In this document: positions 36,287 to 44,796 of the stretch, piece after piece
How positions within the stretch are numbered: position 1 is the first letter of the stretch
Layout of the letters: each line of letters begins with the position of its first letter
DNA from: SAR86 cluster bacterium
Lineage (GTDB): Bacteria > Pseudomonadota > Gammaproteobacteria > Magnimaribacterales > AG-339-G14
Direction: 5' to 3'
Assembly (NCBI GenBank): GCA_028135785.1
Contig: JAOIHS010000002.1
Span: 89,386-153,385, forward strand
Length of the DNA: 64,000 nt
The notes under the pieces: generated by a model
Database searches by the model: none
What the model was told of the DNA's origin: nothing
What the model saw: only the letters and a program-made list of their open reading frames with translations
Made by a program: the position numbers and the translations under genes

Positions 36287-36896
36287 TACAGAATTTAAAA
36301 AGTATGCAAAAATTTTAAAAGATAGTTATGTTGAACATCTTGAGAAAGAACAAGTAAAGTTTCCAAGTGGAATCAAGTTATATGAGCTTTGTTATTTATA
36401 TAAAAATTTTAAAAAACCATTAGCGATAAGTGAAATATCAAATGCAGTTCAAAAAAAATACCCTAACCAGGATGGCAAACAAGCAAGACACTTAGCAGGG
36501 TCTGGTTGGTATCTAAAGACTGGAACAAAGACAGCAACAATTTTTCAATATGATGAAAATATACCTCATGCTCACCTGATGTTATTTTCAATAAAAGAAA
36601 AAAATCCAAAATATAATCCAAAAAAAAGGGATGACATAATTAATGCAACAGAATGGGAAGATATTTTGAAGTTATTCAATAAAAGAGGTTGTGCAGTATG
36701 CGGCATTAAGGATGTAAGTTATGACAAAGGACATTTAGATGATGAAAAAGGATACAGAGATAATGTTGTACCAATGTGTAGATCTTGCAATAACTGGGGC
36801 ATGAAATACAAATTAAAATTTGAATTAGATAAAAATAATCCTCTTATTGCAAGACCAGTTCTCAAAGGAAGAAATTTTAAGTTTTCAGAGATTTAA
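36279..36896 (+). CDS. HNH endonuclease, candidate type II restriction enzyme
   Basis: This is a 205-aa protein with a C-terminal HNH/zinc domain: C-x2-C in RGCAVCG (138, 141), KGHLDDEKGYRDN (His152 and the following Asn162) and C-x2-C in MCRSCNNW (167, 170). These match the GHL...N...CRSCN pattern of HNH nucleases. The N-terminal 100 residues are probably for DNA recognition. It overlaps the upstream candidate by 8 bp and its last 20 bp overlap the stop region of the convergent methyltransferase, consistent with one restriction-modification unit. Confidence 0.78.
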   Translation: MNDTEFKKYAKILKDSYVEHLEKEQVKFPSGIKLYELCYLYKNFKKPLAISEISNAVQKKYPNQDGKQARHLAGSGWYLKTGTKTATIFQYDENIPHAHLMLFSIKEKNPKYNPKKRDDIINATEWEDILKLFNKRGCAVCGIKDVSYDKGHLDDEKGYRDNVVPMCRSCNNWGMKYKLKFELDKNNPLIARPVLKGRNFKFSEI

Positions 36897-37950
36897 ATAT
36901 CTCTTTACCTAGCGCCTTTGCTAGATGAAATGGAACTGCATTTCCAATTTGAAGATTTTTACTAGTTTTACTTCCATAAAATATATAACTATCTGAAAAT
37001 CCTTGTAATCTTGCTCCTTCTCTTGTTGACAGCGCTCTGTTTTGAAAAGGATGTATACATCTAGATGATGAAGGCGTACCAAAATTCCTTGTTATTGTTG
37101 GCGAAGGCAAGTCACTATCAAGTCTTGCATAAGTATTACCAAAATAACTCTTGGGTCTCAGTTGGTCTGGCAAATCTTTGATGGAACCATTTTTAGGAAC
37201 TAAAGACATTATAAGTTTCATTTTCTCGCCATAATTAGTTGAATTATGTTCAGAAAGAATTTTTTCCTTGCCTCTTAATTCTTTTTGCAGCGTAGTTTTT
37301 GGTTCTAAGTATGTATCACTTTTATCATTAGAGCCTAACGGCGGGAGGTCAGAGATTGCATCCGAAAGAATATTATATTTCTTTGTAAAAAGATTCCCAT
37401 CTTTGCTGTGGGTAGGCACAGGAAAGTCAAAAATTATTCCATCTTTGTAACCTACTACAATTGTTCTCTTTCTATGTTGTGGAGAACCATAATTTGCTGC
37501 ATCAAGAATCCCACTTTTTACTTTGTAACCAATATCGCTTAGTTCAGAAACAAGCGTATTAAATGCTATTCCTTTATAAAGTTTTTTGAACCCTGAAACA
37601 TTTTCAAACAAAACCATTCTAGGATTGATTTCTTCAACCGCTCTAAGAAATTGCCAAAATAAAGAATTCCTTTTGTCTTTCTCATTTTTCTTTCCAACTG
37701 TGCTGAAACCTTGACATGGCGGACCTCCGCATACCAGATCAAGTCTTTCAGGATGAATATGTTTTAAGACCTCAGAATAATTTACATTTCCTATGTCCTC
37801 ACTAATAACTAGGCACTTCTTATGATTTCTCTTAAATGTTTCTGCGAAATCTTTATTAATTTCTACTGCAACCAAAGATCTAATACCTTCTTGTAGTAAC
37901 CCACAAGACAATCCTCCTGCACCTGAAAATAGATCTATTGAATTAAACAT
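36877..37950 (-). CDS. DNA (cytosine-5-)-methyltransferase
   Basis: It transfers methyl to C5 of cytosine in DNA to protect against the cognate nuclease. Conserved motifs are in order: I DLFSGAGG (residues 6-13), IV GGPPCQGFS (nucleophile Cys79), VI ENV (116-118), VIII QHRKR (158-162), a target-recognition region of about 100 residues, IX REGARLQGF and X IGNAVP. Length is 357 aa. It converges with the HNH gene. The recognition sequence cannot be read from this sequence. Confidence 0.93.
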   Translation of the reverse strand: MFNSIDLFSGAGGLSCGLLQEGIRSLVAVEINKDFAETFKRNHKKCLVISEDIGNVNYSEVLKHIHPERLDLVCGGPPCQGFSTVGKKNEKDKRNSLFWQFLRAVEEINPRMVLFENVSGFKKLYKGIAFNTLVSELSDIGYKVKSGILDAANYGSPQHRKRTIVVGYKDGIIFDFPVPTHSKDGNLFTKKYNILSDAISDLPPLGSNDKSDTYLEPKTTLQKELRGKEKILSEHNSTNYGEKMKLIMSLVPKNGSIKDLPDQLRPKSYFGNTYARLDSDLPSPTITRNFGTPSSSRCIHPFQNRALSTREGARLQGFSDSYIFYGSKTSKNLQIGNAVPFHLAKALGKEIFKSLKT

Positions 37951-38004
37951 AAATTATTTTATTAAGTAATCTTAGGAATAATAACTTAACCTAAAATATT
38001 AGTA

Positions 38005-38334
38005 GTGGATACATCTAGAAGAGATTTTTTAAAAGTAATTCTGGCAGGTGGGATTTAAATTCCAACTTTCTCAATGGCAGAAAGTTTTTTATTAAATAAC
38101 AAAAAAGATCCAAATATCAGTGAAGTTATTATCACTTCTGATGCTTTACAAAGAAGTTATAGCGATCTTGACGAGATAAATCTTAGTTTTGTATTTTATT
38201 CTTTACTGCTTGAATATTCAGAATACCTATATTCATTTATGATCATTGTTCTTGCCTTGCTGGTATTCTCAATTAGCGGCATTCCAATGATAGATACTCT
38301 TTATCTTGGTATTGAAGAACACTTTAAAATATGA
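38005..38334 (+). pseudogene. Broken Tat-signal protein gene (in-frame stop)
   Basis: The reading frame starts at GTG 38005 with DTSRRDFLKVILAGGI, a classic twin-arginine signal (SRRDFLK). It meets a TAA at 38056-38058, then continues IPTFSMAESFLL and runs to a natural stop at 38334. The 110-codon frame has a further hydrophobic stretch (SFMIIVLALLVFSISGI). A start at ATG 38074 could still give an 86-aa fragment without the signal. It is a gene fragment or pseudogene in the island; a sequencing error in the TAA is possible. Parent family is not identified. Confidence 0.62.
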
Positions 38335-38364
38335 ACACTCAAACTAATGTTCATAAGTGTTCAT
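38331..38364. repeat. Perfect 9-bp inverted repeat after pseudogene
   Basis: ATGAACACT (38331-38339) and AGTGTTCAT (38356-38364) are perfect inverted copies with a 16-bp spacer, which also contains a direct duplicate of GTTCATAA. It lies between the pseudogene and the right att-like repeat. There is no T-run, so it is not a standard terminator. Confidence 0.45.
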
Positions 38365-38394
38365 AAAACTCTAATTTAAGAAATGCTTTAAGAG

Positions 38395-38470
38395 TGGTGC
38401 CCAGAGGTGGAATCGAACCACCGACACAAGGATTTTCAGTCCTTTGCTCTACCAACTGAGCTATCTGGGC
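38395..38470 (-). tRNA. tRNA-Phe (GAA)
   Basis: The minus strand gives a 76-nt tRNA: acceptor GCCCAGA / TCTGGGC, D arm AGCTCAGTTGGTAGAGC, anticodon loop CTGAAAA with GAA, T arm GGTTCGATTCC, and an encoded CCA end. It folds fully with no mismatch seen. The 3' half is the repeated att-like sequence. Confidence 0.97.
38397..38440. repeat. Right direct repeat (att-like, within tRNA-Phe)
   Basis: A 44-bp perfect copy of 35448-35491, forming the 3' half of the intact tRNA-Phe gene from the anticodon stem to the discriminator. It marks the island's tRNA-proximal boundary. Confidence 0.93.
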
Positions 38471-38483
38471 AAAAAGAAGTTGG

Positions 38484-38511
38484 ATTTTATATAAGTTTAG
38501 CTAAATAACAA
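38484..38511 (-). promoter_or_regulatory. Promoter of tRNA-Phe
   Basis: On the minus strand TTGTTA (-35, 38506-38511) and TAAAAT (-10, 38484-38489) are separated by 16 bp, and the -10 ends 13 bp before the tRNA 5' end. Confidence 0.5.
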
Positions 38512-38572
38512 AGCATAGTTTTTATACGATCGGTAAAGTAGAGTGATAATTAAATTATAGATCTTAAAACCT

Positions 38573-39916
38573 ATGAACAAACTTTCACTATCTAATAAAG
38601 TAAGAGCTGGATACGGCATTGGCGATTTTGCAATATGTCTTTATTGGAGTGGTGTAGGTCTATACCTTTTATATTTTTATACAGATGTAATAGGCATTTC
38701 CCCGTTATTGGCAGGCTGGATCTATGCTTTAGGAATAGCTTGGGATGCAGTCACTGATCCATTTATGGGTTACATAGCTGAAAGAACCAGAACTAAAATG
38801 GGAAGTTATAGGCCTTATATGTTTTACGGATCCATACCCTTGGCTTTTTCATTTGTTTTGCTTTTTTGGGCACCTCCTTTTGAAGGAAATTTATTATTCT
38901 TCTTTTTGCTAATCGTTAATCTTTTCCACAGATCTTGCTTCACTATTGTTAGTGTTCCTTATTCGTCACTTACAGCTCGTATGACAGATGATAGTGACGA
39001 GAGAACAAAGTTAACTACAGCAAGAATGATCGCAGCTTCTTTTGGAACTCTCTCTATGTCTGCATTAGGTTTTCCAATAGTGGCTTGGTATGGAGAAGGT
39101 AATGAGGCGTTAGGGTTTGTATTTTTAGGAGCTATTTCAGGCTTAATAGCTTTAGTTGTTCTTGGGGTTACCATTAAATCTGTTCAAGAAAGACAGTTTA
39201 AATTCAATAAAGAAAGCCTTCCTAGCTTTTCAAAAGTTACAAAATCAGTTGCCAATAATTATCCATTCTGGATTGTTTTTAGTTCAATTTTAATTCTTGG
39301 TTCAACTTCAATTATGTTCAATAAAAACTTAATCTATTACGTTAAATATGCTTTGGATATGCATGATTCTCAAGGATTGATTTTAGGAGTATTGAGTGCC
39401 ACTGCATTTTTATCAATTCCCTTTTGGTCGTTTTTGGCTTTAAAAATAGGAAAAAAGAATGCTTGGCTTGGCTCTATGACAATATTATTTTCAGGGCTTA
39501 TAATTTTTTATTTATACCCAATTAAGGGAATTTCTGAGTTACTTATAATTCTAGGCTTTATCGGGATTGGTAATGGAGCTACGGGAGTGCTTTTTTGGTC
39601 GATGTTGCCAGACACAATAGAATATGGCGAGTGGAAAACGGGCATAAGAACCGAATCCTCTTTGTATGGATTTATGACATTTGCTCAAAAAGGAGCAATA
39701 GCAGTTGCCGCGCTCAGTCTAGGATGGATTTTAACCATAATTGAATTCACTCCTAATACTATTCAATCAATAGAAACCATAGAAAATTTAAAGTTCATTA
39801 TGGCTTGGATTCCTATAGCTGGGATATTTATAAGTTTTATTTTAGTCTGTTTTTATCCAATAGATTCAAGCTTTCATAAAAAGCTAATAGAGGAAATTAA
39901 TGAAAAAAGTGAATAA
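38573..39916 (+). CDS. GPH-family sugar:cation symporter (MelB-like)
   Basis: This is a 12-TM major-facilitator-like transporter (447 aa) of the glycoside-pentoside-hexuronide:cation symporter group. The N-terminal GYGIGDFAICLYWSG, DAVTDPFMGYIAERTRTKMG and the late LPDTIEYGEWKTGIR are the family's fingerprints. It probably imports a sugar or glycoside with H+ or Na+. It overlaps the downstream fusion oxidoreductase gene by 17 bp and is near a GH3 glycosidase, so uptake and breakdown of a glycoside is likely. Confidence 0.9.
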   Translation: MNKLSLSNKVRAGYGIGDFAICLYWSGVGLYLLYFYTDVIGISPLLAGWIYALGIAWDAVTDPFMGYIAERTRTKMGSYRPYMFYGSIPLAFSFVLLFWAPPFEGNLLFFFLLIVNLFHRSCFTIVSVPYSSLTARMTDDSDERTKLTTARMIAASFGTLSMSALGFPIVAWYGEGNEALGFVFLGAISGLIALVVLGVTIKSVQERQFKFNKESLPSFSKVTKSVANNYPFWIVFSSILILGSTSIMFNKNLIYYVKYALDMHDSQGLILGVLSATAFLSIPFWSFLALKIGKKNAWLGSMTILFSGLIIFYLYPIKGISELLIILGFIGIGNGATGVLFWSMLPDTIEYGEWKTGIRTESSLYGFMTFAQKGAIAVAALSLGWILTIIEFTPNTIQSIETIENLKFIMAWIPIAGIFISFILVCFYPIDSSFHKKLIEEINEKSE

Positions 39917-41900
39917 AGTAAAATGGGGCATCATAGGAACCGGCAGTATAGCTAGCTCGTTTGCGCATTCCATTAAAAGTAGTAAAAATGCAGATTTAAC
40001 AAGTGTTTATGGTAGAAGCAAATCAAAACTTCATGATTTCTCTCAAAAATTTAATTTAAAAGATTTTAATTCTTTAGATCATTTTTTGTCTTCAAAAGAG
40101 ATTGACGCAATTTATATAGCAACTCCTCATAGCTCACATTTTCTATATTCATATGAGGCAATAAAAAATAAAAAACACGTCTTGTGCGAAAAGCCAATAG
40201 CCCTTAATTCTTCAGAAAGCATGGTGCTTGTAAATGAAGCAAGAAAGAATGAAGTTTTTTTAATGGAAGCTTTTATGTATCGAACCCATCCTCAAACTCA
40301 AAATATAATTGAACTTACCAAGAAAGAATTTTCAGGTAAAAAAATCAAAATAGAATGTTCTTTTGGATTCAATGCAAAGGTATCAGAAGATCATAGGCTG
40401 AGAAATTTAAATCTCGCCGGCGGAGCCATTTTAGATGTTGGTTGTTATCCATTATCAATGGTTAGATTGATAGCTGGAGCATTAAGCGATAAAAAATTTA
40501 TAGAGCCTTTAGAAATTAAAGTATCAGCAGAAATAGACAAAACAGGAGTTGATATTAGCTCAACAGCTGAATTAATTTTTTCAGAAAATATTAGCGCTGA
40601 AATAAAGACAGCAATCAATAATGATCTGCCTAACAATTTAATTATTAAAAGCAGTGATAAAACTTTAGAGGTTAGCCAGCCCTGGCATTGCGGTCAATTT
40701 CAAGATGGAAAGTCTTCAATTTCTCTCTCAGTAGCCGGCAAAGAAACAAAAGAATTTCATGTTAAAGATGAAACTGGTTTATTTACAAGAGAAATTAATC
40801 ATGCTTCTGAAGCTATCTTAAGTAGACAGATAGAGTCAGATTTTATGTCTCATGGCGATACTTTAGGAAATATGATCTCGTTGGAAAACTGGTATAAATC
40901 GGCTGGAGTAATTTACCCTCAAAATTTTCCAGAAAATTCTCCTATTTTTTTTCCGATCGATAAATCAAAAAAAATTATTGATAAAGTGAATATTGATGAA
41001 ATCGATAAAGTAGGCTCAAGAATAGTTTTTGGATGCGATAATCAAACCTCATCTCTCCATGCTTCAACCATGTTTGATCATTTTTTTGAACACGGTGGAA
41101 ATATTTTCGATACAGCATATATCTATAATTCTGGTAAATCTGATTCATATTTAGGGGAATGGATTTCTTCTAGAAAATTATCTAATGAAGTAATTGTTAT
41201 AGGGAAGGGCGCTCATACGCCTGAATGCGATCCAAAATTCATAAGGCCGCAATTAGAAGAATCTCTAGATAGGCTTAGACTTGATGCCTTAGACATTTAT
41301 TGTTTGCACAGAGATAATTTGGAAATCCCAGTTTCTGAATTTATAGATGCTTTAAATGAACTAAAGGATGAGGGATTAATAAAATCTTTTGGTGCATCTA
41401 ACTGGACTTTCGAAAGATTTAAAGAAAGCACGGACTATTCAGAAAAGAGTAACAAAGTAGGTTTTAAAATTCTTAGTAATAATTTTAGTCTAGCAGAGAT
41501 GATAAGCCCCGTATGGCCAGGATGTATTCATTGTGATGAAGACTATCTATCTTATTTAATCAAAAAAAATGTTTTGCTTTTTCCTTGGTCAAGTCAAGCA
41601 AGAGGGTTTTTTATACAAAGAGACTTATTTCCAAAAAAAGATCATTTTTCAAATCCCACATCAGAAGAAGAAAAAAGAGTCTGGCACAACGAAATCAATC
41701 TAAGAAGAAGAGAAAAGTGCTTTAAGCTTGCTAAAGATCTAAATTGTACTTCTATTGAATTAGCTCTGGCATATGTTCTTAACAAAAATAAAAATATTTT
41801 TCCATTAGTTGGACCAAGGACATTGTTTGAGTCGGAAAGTTGCATGAAAGCAACGAAAATAGAATTATCTCAAAGTCAGATGGATTGGCTTGTTGAGTAA
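39900..41900 (+). CDS. Fusion of Gfo/Idh/MocA dehydrogenase and aldo/keto reductase
   Basis: This is a single 666-aa reading frame with two complete domains. Residues of about 1-335 are a Gfo/Idh/MocA oxidoreductase: WGIIGTGSIASS nucleotide motif and EKPIAL (Glu97-Lys98-Pro99). Residues of about 350-666 are an aldo/keto reductase: FDTAYIYNSG with Asp/Tyr, VIGKGAH with Lys, YCLHRDN with His, all four catalytic positions retained. The fusion likely couples oxidation of a sugar to a second redox step. It overlaps the GPH symporter gene and belongs with the GH3 glycosidase locus. Confidence 0.9.
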   Translation: MKKVNKVKWGIIGTGSIASSFAHSIKSSKNADLTSVYGRSKSKLHDFSQKFNLKDFNSLDHFLSSKEIDAIYIATPHSSHFLYSYEAIKNKKHVLCEKPIALNSSESMVLVNEARKNEVFLMEAFMYRTHPQTQNIIELTKKEFSGKKIKIECSFGFNAKVSEDHRLRNLNLAGGAILDVGCYPLSMVRLIAGALSDKKFIEPLEIKVSAEIDKTGVDISSTAELIFSENISAEIKTAINNDLPNNLIIKSSDKTLEVSQPWHCGQFQDGKSSISLSVAGKETKEFHVKDETGLFTREINHASEAILSRQIESDFMSHGDTLGNMISLENWYKSAGVIYPQNFPENSPIFFPIDKSKKIIDKVNIDEIDKVGSRIVFGCDNQTSSLHASTMFDHFFEHGGNIFDTAYIYNSGKSDSYLGEWISSRKLSNEVIVIGKGAHTPECDPKFIRPQLEESLDRLRLDALDIYCLHRDNLEIPVSEFIDALNELKDEGLIKSFGASNWTFERFKESTDYSEKSNKVGFKILSNNFSLAEMISPVWPGCIHCDEDYLSYLIKKNVLLFPWSSQARGFFIQRDLFPKKDHFSNPTSEEEKRVWHNEINLRRREKCFKLAKDLNCTSIELALAYVLNKNKNIFPLVGPRTLFESESCMKATKIELSQSQMDWLVE

Positions 41901-41929
41901 TTACACTTTAGCTGTAAAATTATTATATA
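41901..41929 (+). promoter_or_regulatory. Promoter of small membrane protein gene
   Basis: TTACAC (-35) and TATATA (-10) are separated by 17 bp, 25 bp upstream of the ATG at 41955, with AAGGAGAAA as ribosome site. Confidence 0.42.
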
Positions 41930-41954
41930 AGTATTTTTAATTTAAGGAGAAATT

Positions 41955-42347
41955 ATGACTAATAAAGAATTTATTTTTTTAGGAATCAACATAGAAAAAA
42001 TTTCCATAATCTATGGAGCTTTTTTAATTCTATGGGGAGTTTCCGTTTCTTTTCTTTCTGGGAGTGAATCAGTAACCTCTTTTATACCTTCTTTTTTTGG
42101 TATACCCATCTTAATATTTGCTGTTTTGACGATACTTTTTCCAGAAAGAAAAAAACTTTTTATGCACATAATCGTACTAATTGGATTAATTATTTTTCTA
42201 GGTGGTTTAGATTTTTTAAGAAGCCTATCTAATCCGTTTGAAAATATCTGGGCAGATTCTTCAAAACTTATGTTACTTGTTACCGGACTGATTTTTACTT
42301 ATATAAACGTCAAGTCATTTATTTTTATTCGCAAAAATAGAGATTAA
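41955..42347 (+). CDS. Small four-helix membrane protein of unknown function
   Basis: I do not recognise this protein. It has 130 aa and about four TM segments (near residues 14-35, 42-62, 68-87 and 103-123), with PERKKLF in the short inner loop. No metal- or nucleotide-binding motif is seen. It has its own likely promoter and strong ribosome site, sits between the sugar fusion-enzyme gene and the GH3 gene and converges with the latter with a 2-bp gap. Confidence 0.7.
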   Translation: MTNKEFIFLGINIEKISIIYGAFLILWGVSVSFLSGSESVTSFIPSFFGIPILIFAVLTILFPERKKLFMHIIVLIGLIIFLGGLDFLRSLSNPFENIWADSSKLMLLVTGLIFTYINVKSFIFIRKNRD

Positions 42348-42349
42348 AA

Positions 42350-44782
42350 TTAATCAATAATTAGAGATTGTTCCAATTGAATTTGATTACTAGATGAGCC
42401 GATCAAAATTTTATAATTTCCTTTTCTTACTTCCCATTTTTTTGAATTAATATTCCAAAAAGAAAAATTTCGGCTCTTTAATACAAATTTTAAATTACAG
42501 CTTTCATCTTGCCTAATCATAGGCTTTTCAAAAGCTTGAAGGCCTTTAATAGGTTCATTTTCATCACCATCTAAATAACTTACGTAACATTGAGCAACTT
42601 CCTGACCATCCATTAGACCAGTATTTTTGATAACCAAAGAACACGATACATCTCCTGAATCTTCTTTAGTAATAGACAAATCTTTATATTGAAAAGAAGT
42701 ATAAGAAAGACCATGGCCAAAAGGGTATAACGGATTTATATCCTTTCTTTCGTACCATTTATAACCAACTAACAGTTTTTCTTCATAATTCATTTGTAAA
42801 TCTTGGCCGGGATATGAAGAGAAGGCGGGAGTATCTTTAATGCTAATTGGGAAAGTAGTAGGAAGTTTTCCAGATGGGTTCACATTACCAAATATAATAT
42901 CAACTAGTGCATTCCCATGCTCTTGCCCGCCAAACCAAGATTGAATTATTGCGCGGGTATCTTCTTGCCAAGGCATAGATACTGGAGCTCCCGAATTAAT
43001 GACAACTAAAGTATTAGGATTAGATTTTAAAACTTCCGCAATTAATATATCTTGATCAGCTGGCAAATCTAGATTTTCTCTATCATGACCCTCTGTTTCC
43101 CAGTCTGAATTTGTACCTATAATAAGAACCACCGCATCACTTCGGCTTGCAGTTTTTTTAGCTTCATCAAGTAAATTGAAAGAATCAGGAACAGCGCACC
43201 CAAAGTGAATTGCTGGAAATCTGCCCTCAAAATAATATTCTATTTCTATTTTATAAATTTCTCCTTTCACTAAACTTTGTTTTTTTCTTATTGGTTTGGA
43301 TGCGAATGAAAAGAAAGCTTCTCCGGGTTCTGTTTTGGTCCAGTTATCTATTATTTCGTTTCCATTTATTTTTAATCTGCTTTTGCCAATAGCAAAAACC
43401 TCAAATTCAAATTCTCCAGAAATATCAGGAACATAGTCACAGGAAAATTTAACGGATACATCTGGCCTCTCAGATTTATTAATAATATCTTTAGCGAAAC
43501 CATCGAACACCCAATATTTATTACCTGTCAAAATTTCAGAATCAATAAGGATATTTTTTTCTATTTGACCTTCAAAGTATTCAACTAAAAAGCCTTTAGT
43601 ATTTTTGAATAATCTCTCATCAAGTTTAGGAAGATATTTGTAAGTATGCATTCCTTTTGCATAATTTATTTCGACAGAATTTCCTACAAAGTTTTCTATT
43701 GATTGAAGAGGGTGAGTCTCATAATGAGGTTTTAAGCTGGCACTTCCTCCCCCAATTATTTGACTAAATTTCGAGTTTGGCCCGATAACAGCAAGGGAAT
43801 TAATTTTTTCCTTATCTAAAGGTAAAAAACTTTCATTTCTCAAAAGAACCATTCCTTCACAAGCTACTTTTTTTAATAATTTTTGATGACTTGATCTATT
43901 ATTTTCTTTTTCAGCTTTATTTTCTGGATGTGTAAATCTTTCTGTAAATGAAGCCATGGAAAGTATCCTTTTGACTTTGTCATCAATTAAAATTTCTTCA
44001 ACATTTCCTCTTTTAATTTCTTCTATTAGTTTTGCACCCCAAGTTCCACCCGGACCAGGCATTTCCATATCCAATCCACCATTTGCATTGTCTATTGTTT
44101 CTAATGCGGCTCCCCAATCACTCACAACATAACCATCGAAATTCCATTCATTTTTTAAAATATCGATAAGAAGTTCCTTATGAGAGCTACAGTAAATATT
44201 ATTTAGCTTGTTATAAGCAGACATAACAGATTTTGCATTCCCTTCTTTTATACTCATCTCAAAAGGTAGAAGGTATATCTCTCTTAACGTCCTCTCATCA
44301 ACATTTGAGCTCACAGTATGTCTTTGATATTCAGTATCATTTGCTATGAAATGTTTAACGCAAGCAGCAACTTTTTGCGACTGAACTCCTTTAACATAGC
44401 TAGTGGCGAGAATTCCTGTAAGAACAGGATCTTCAGAATAACTTTCAAAATGTCTTCCACCCAAAGGATGTCTATGAATATTTATCGTTGGACCTAATAA
44501 AACATCTACATCCTTATCTTTTGCTTCTTCACCAAGTGCAATACCTACTTTATTCATCAAGTCAGAATTCCATGTAGCTCCCATTAAAATAGGACTCGGG
44601 AAACAAGCCGATCTTTTATTCGATGTAGAGTCTCCTCGAACCCCATTAGGCCCATCAGACATTTTTATGGATGGAATAGACAGTCTTTCAACTTTATTTG
44701 AATACCAAGAATTAAACCCGCTCAATAAAGAAACTTTCTCTTCTAAAGTTAAATCATTTACTAGATTATCTATATCAGGCAT
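42350..44782 (-). CDS. Glycoside hydrolase family 3 beta-glucosidase-like, with PA14 insert
   Basis: This is an 810-aa GH3 enzyme. The N-terminal TIM-like domain has MSDGPNGVRG, GRHFESYSEDP, KHFIANDTE and the nucleophile Asp222 in GYVVSDWGA. A PA14 insertion begins near residue 390 (FLVEYFEGQ) and ends near 530. The (alpha/beta)6-sandwich part has the likely acid/base Glu in DRENLDLPAD, and the fibronectin-like C-terminus has GLSYTSFQY. No signal peptide is seen, so it should act in the cytoplasm on imported glycosides from the GPH symporter. Confidence 0.93.
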   Translation of the reverse strand: MPDIDNLVNDLTLEEKVSLLSGFNSWYSNKVERLSIPSIKMSDGPNGVRGDSTSNKRSACFPSPILMGATWNSDLMNKVGIALGEEAKDKDVDVLLGPTINIHRHPLGGRHFESYSEDPVLTGILATSYVKGVQSQKVAACVKHFIANDTEYQRHTVSSNVDERTLREIYLLPFEMSIKEGNAKSVMSAYNKLNNIYCSSHKELLIDILKNEWNFDGYVVSDWGAALETIDNANGGLDMEMPGPGGTWGAKLIEEIKRGNVEEILIDDKVKRILSMASFTERFTHPENKAEKENNRSSHQKLLKKVACEGMVLLRNESFLPLDKEKINSLAVIGPNSKFSQIIGGGSASLKPHYETHPLQSIENFVGNSVEINYAKGMHTYKYLPKLDERLFKNTKGFLVEYFEGQIEKNILIDSEILTGNKYWVFDGFAKDIINKSERPDVSVKFSCDYVPDISGEFEFEVFAIGKSRLKINGNEIIDNWTKTEPGEAFFSFASKPIRKKQSLVKGEIYKIEIEYYFEGRFPAIHFGCAVPDSFNLLDEAKKTASRSDAVVLIIGTNSDWETEGHDRENLDLPADQDILIAEVLKSNPNTLVVINSGAPVSMPWQEDTRAIIQSWFGGQEHGNALVDIIFGNVNPSGKLPTTFPISIKDTPAFSSYPGQDLQMNYEEKLLVGYKWYERKDINPLYPFGHGLSYTSFQYKDLSITKEDSGDVSCSLVIKNTGLMDGQEVAQCYVSYLDGDENEPIKGLQAFEKPMIRQDESCNLKFVLKSRNFSFWNINSKKWEVRKGNYKILIGSSSNQIQLEQSLIID

Positions 44783-44796
44783 ATAAATATATTTTC

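Larger units (their letters stand above)
35448..38440. mobile_element. Integrated restriction-modification island at tRNA-Phe without an integrase
   Basis: The 2.9-kb segment is bounded by 44-bp direct repeats, one of which is the 3' half of the intact tRNA-Phe. Inside are two adjacent plus-strand nuclease candidates, a convergent C5-methyltransferase and a broken Tat-signal gene. No tyrosine recombinase, phage or plasmid gene is visible. It may be a decayed integrative element or a cargo segment mobilised in trans. Confidence 0.8.

Noticed and set aside
38331-38364. Terminator or second att repeat
   Set aside because: The 9-bp inverted repeat has no T-run and its sequence is unrelated to the 44-bp att-like repeats.
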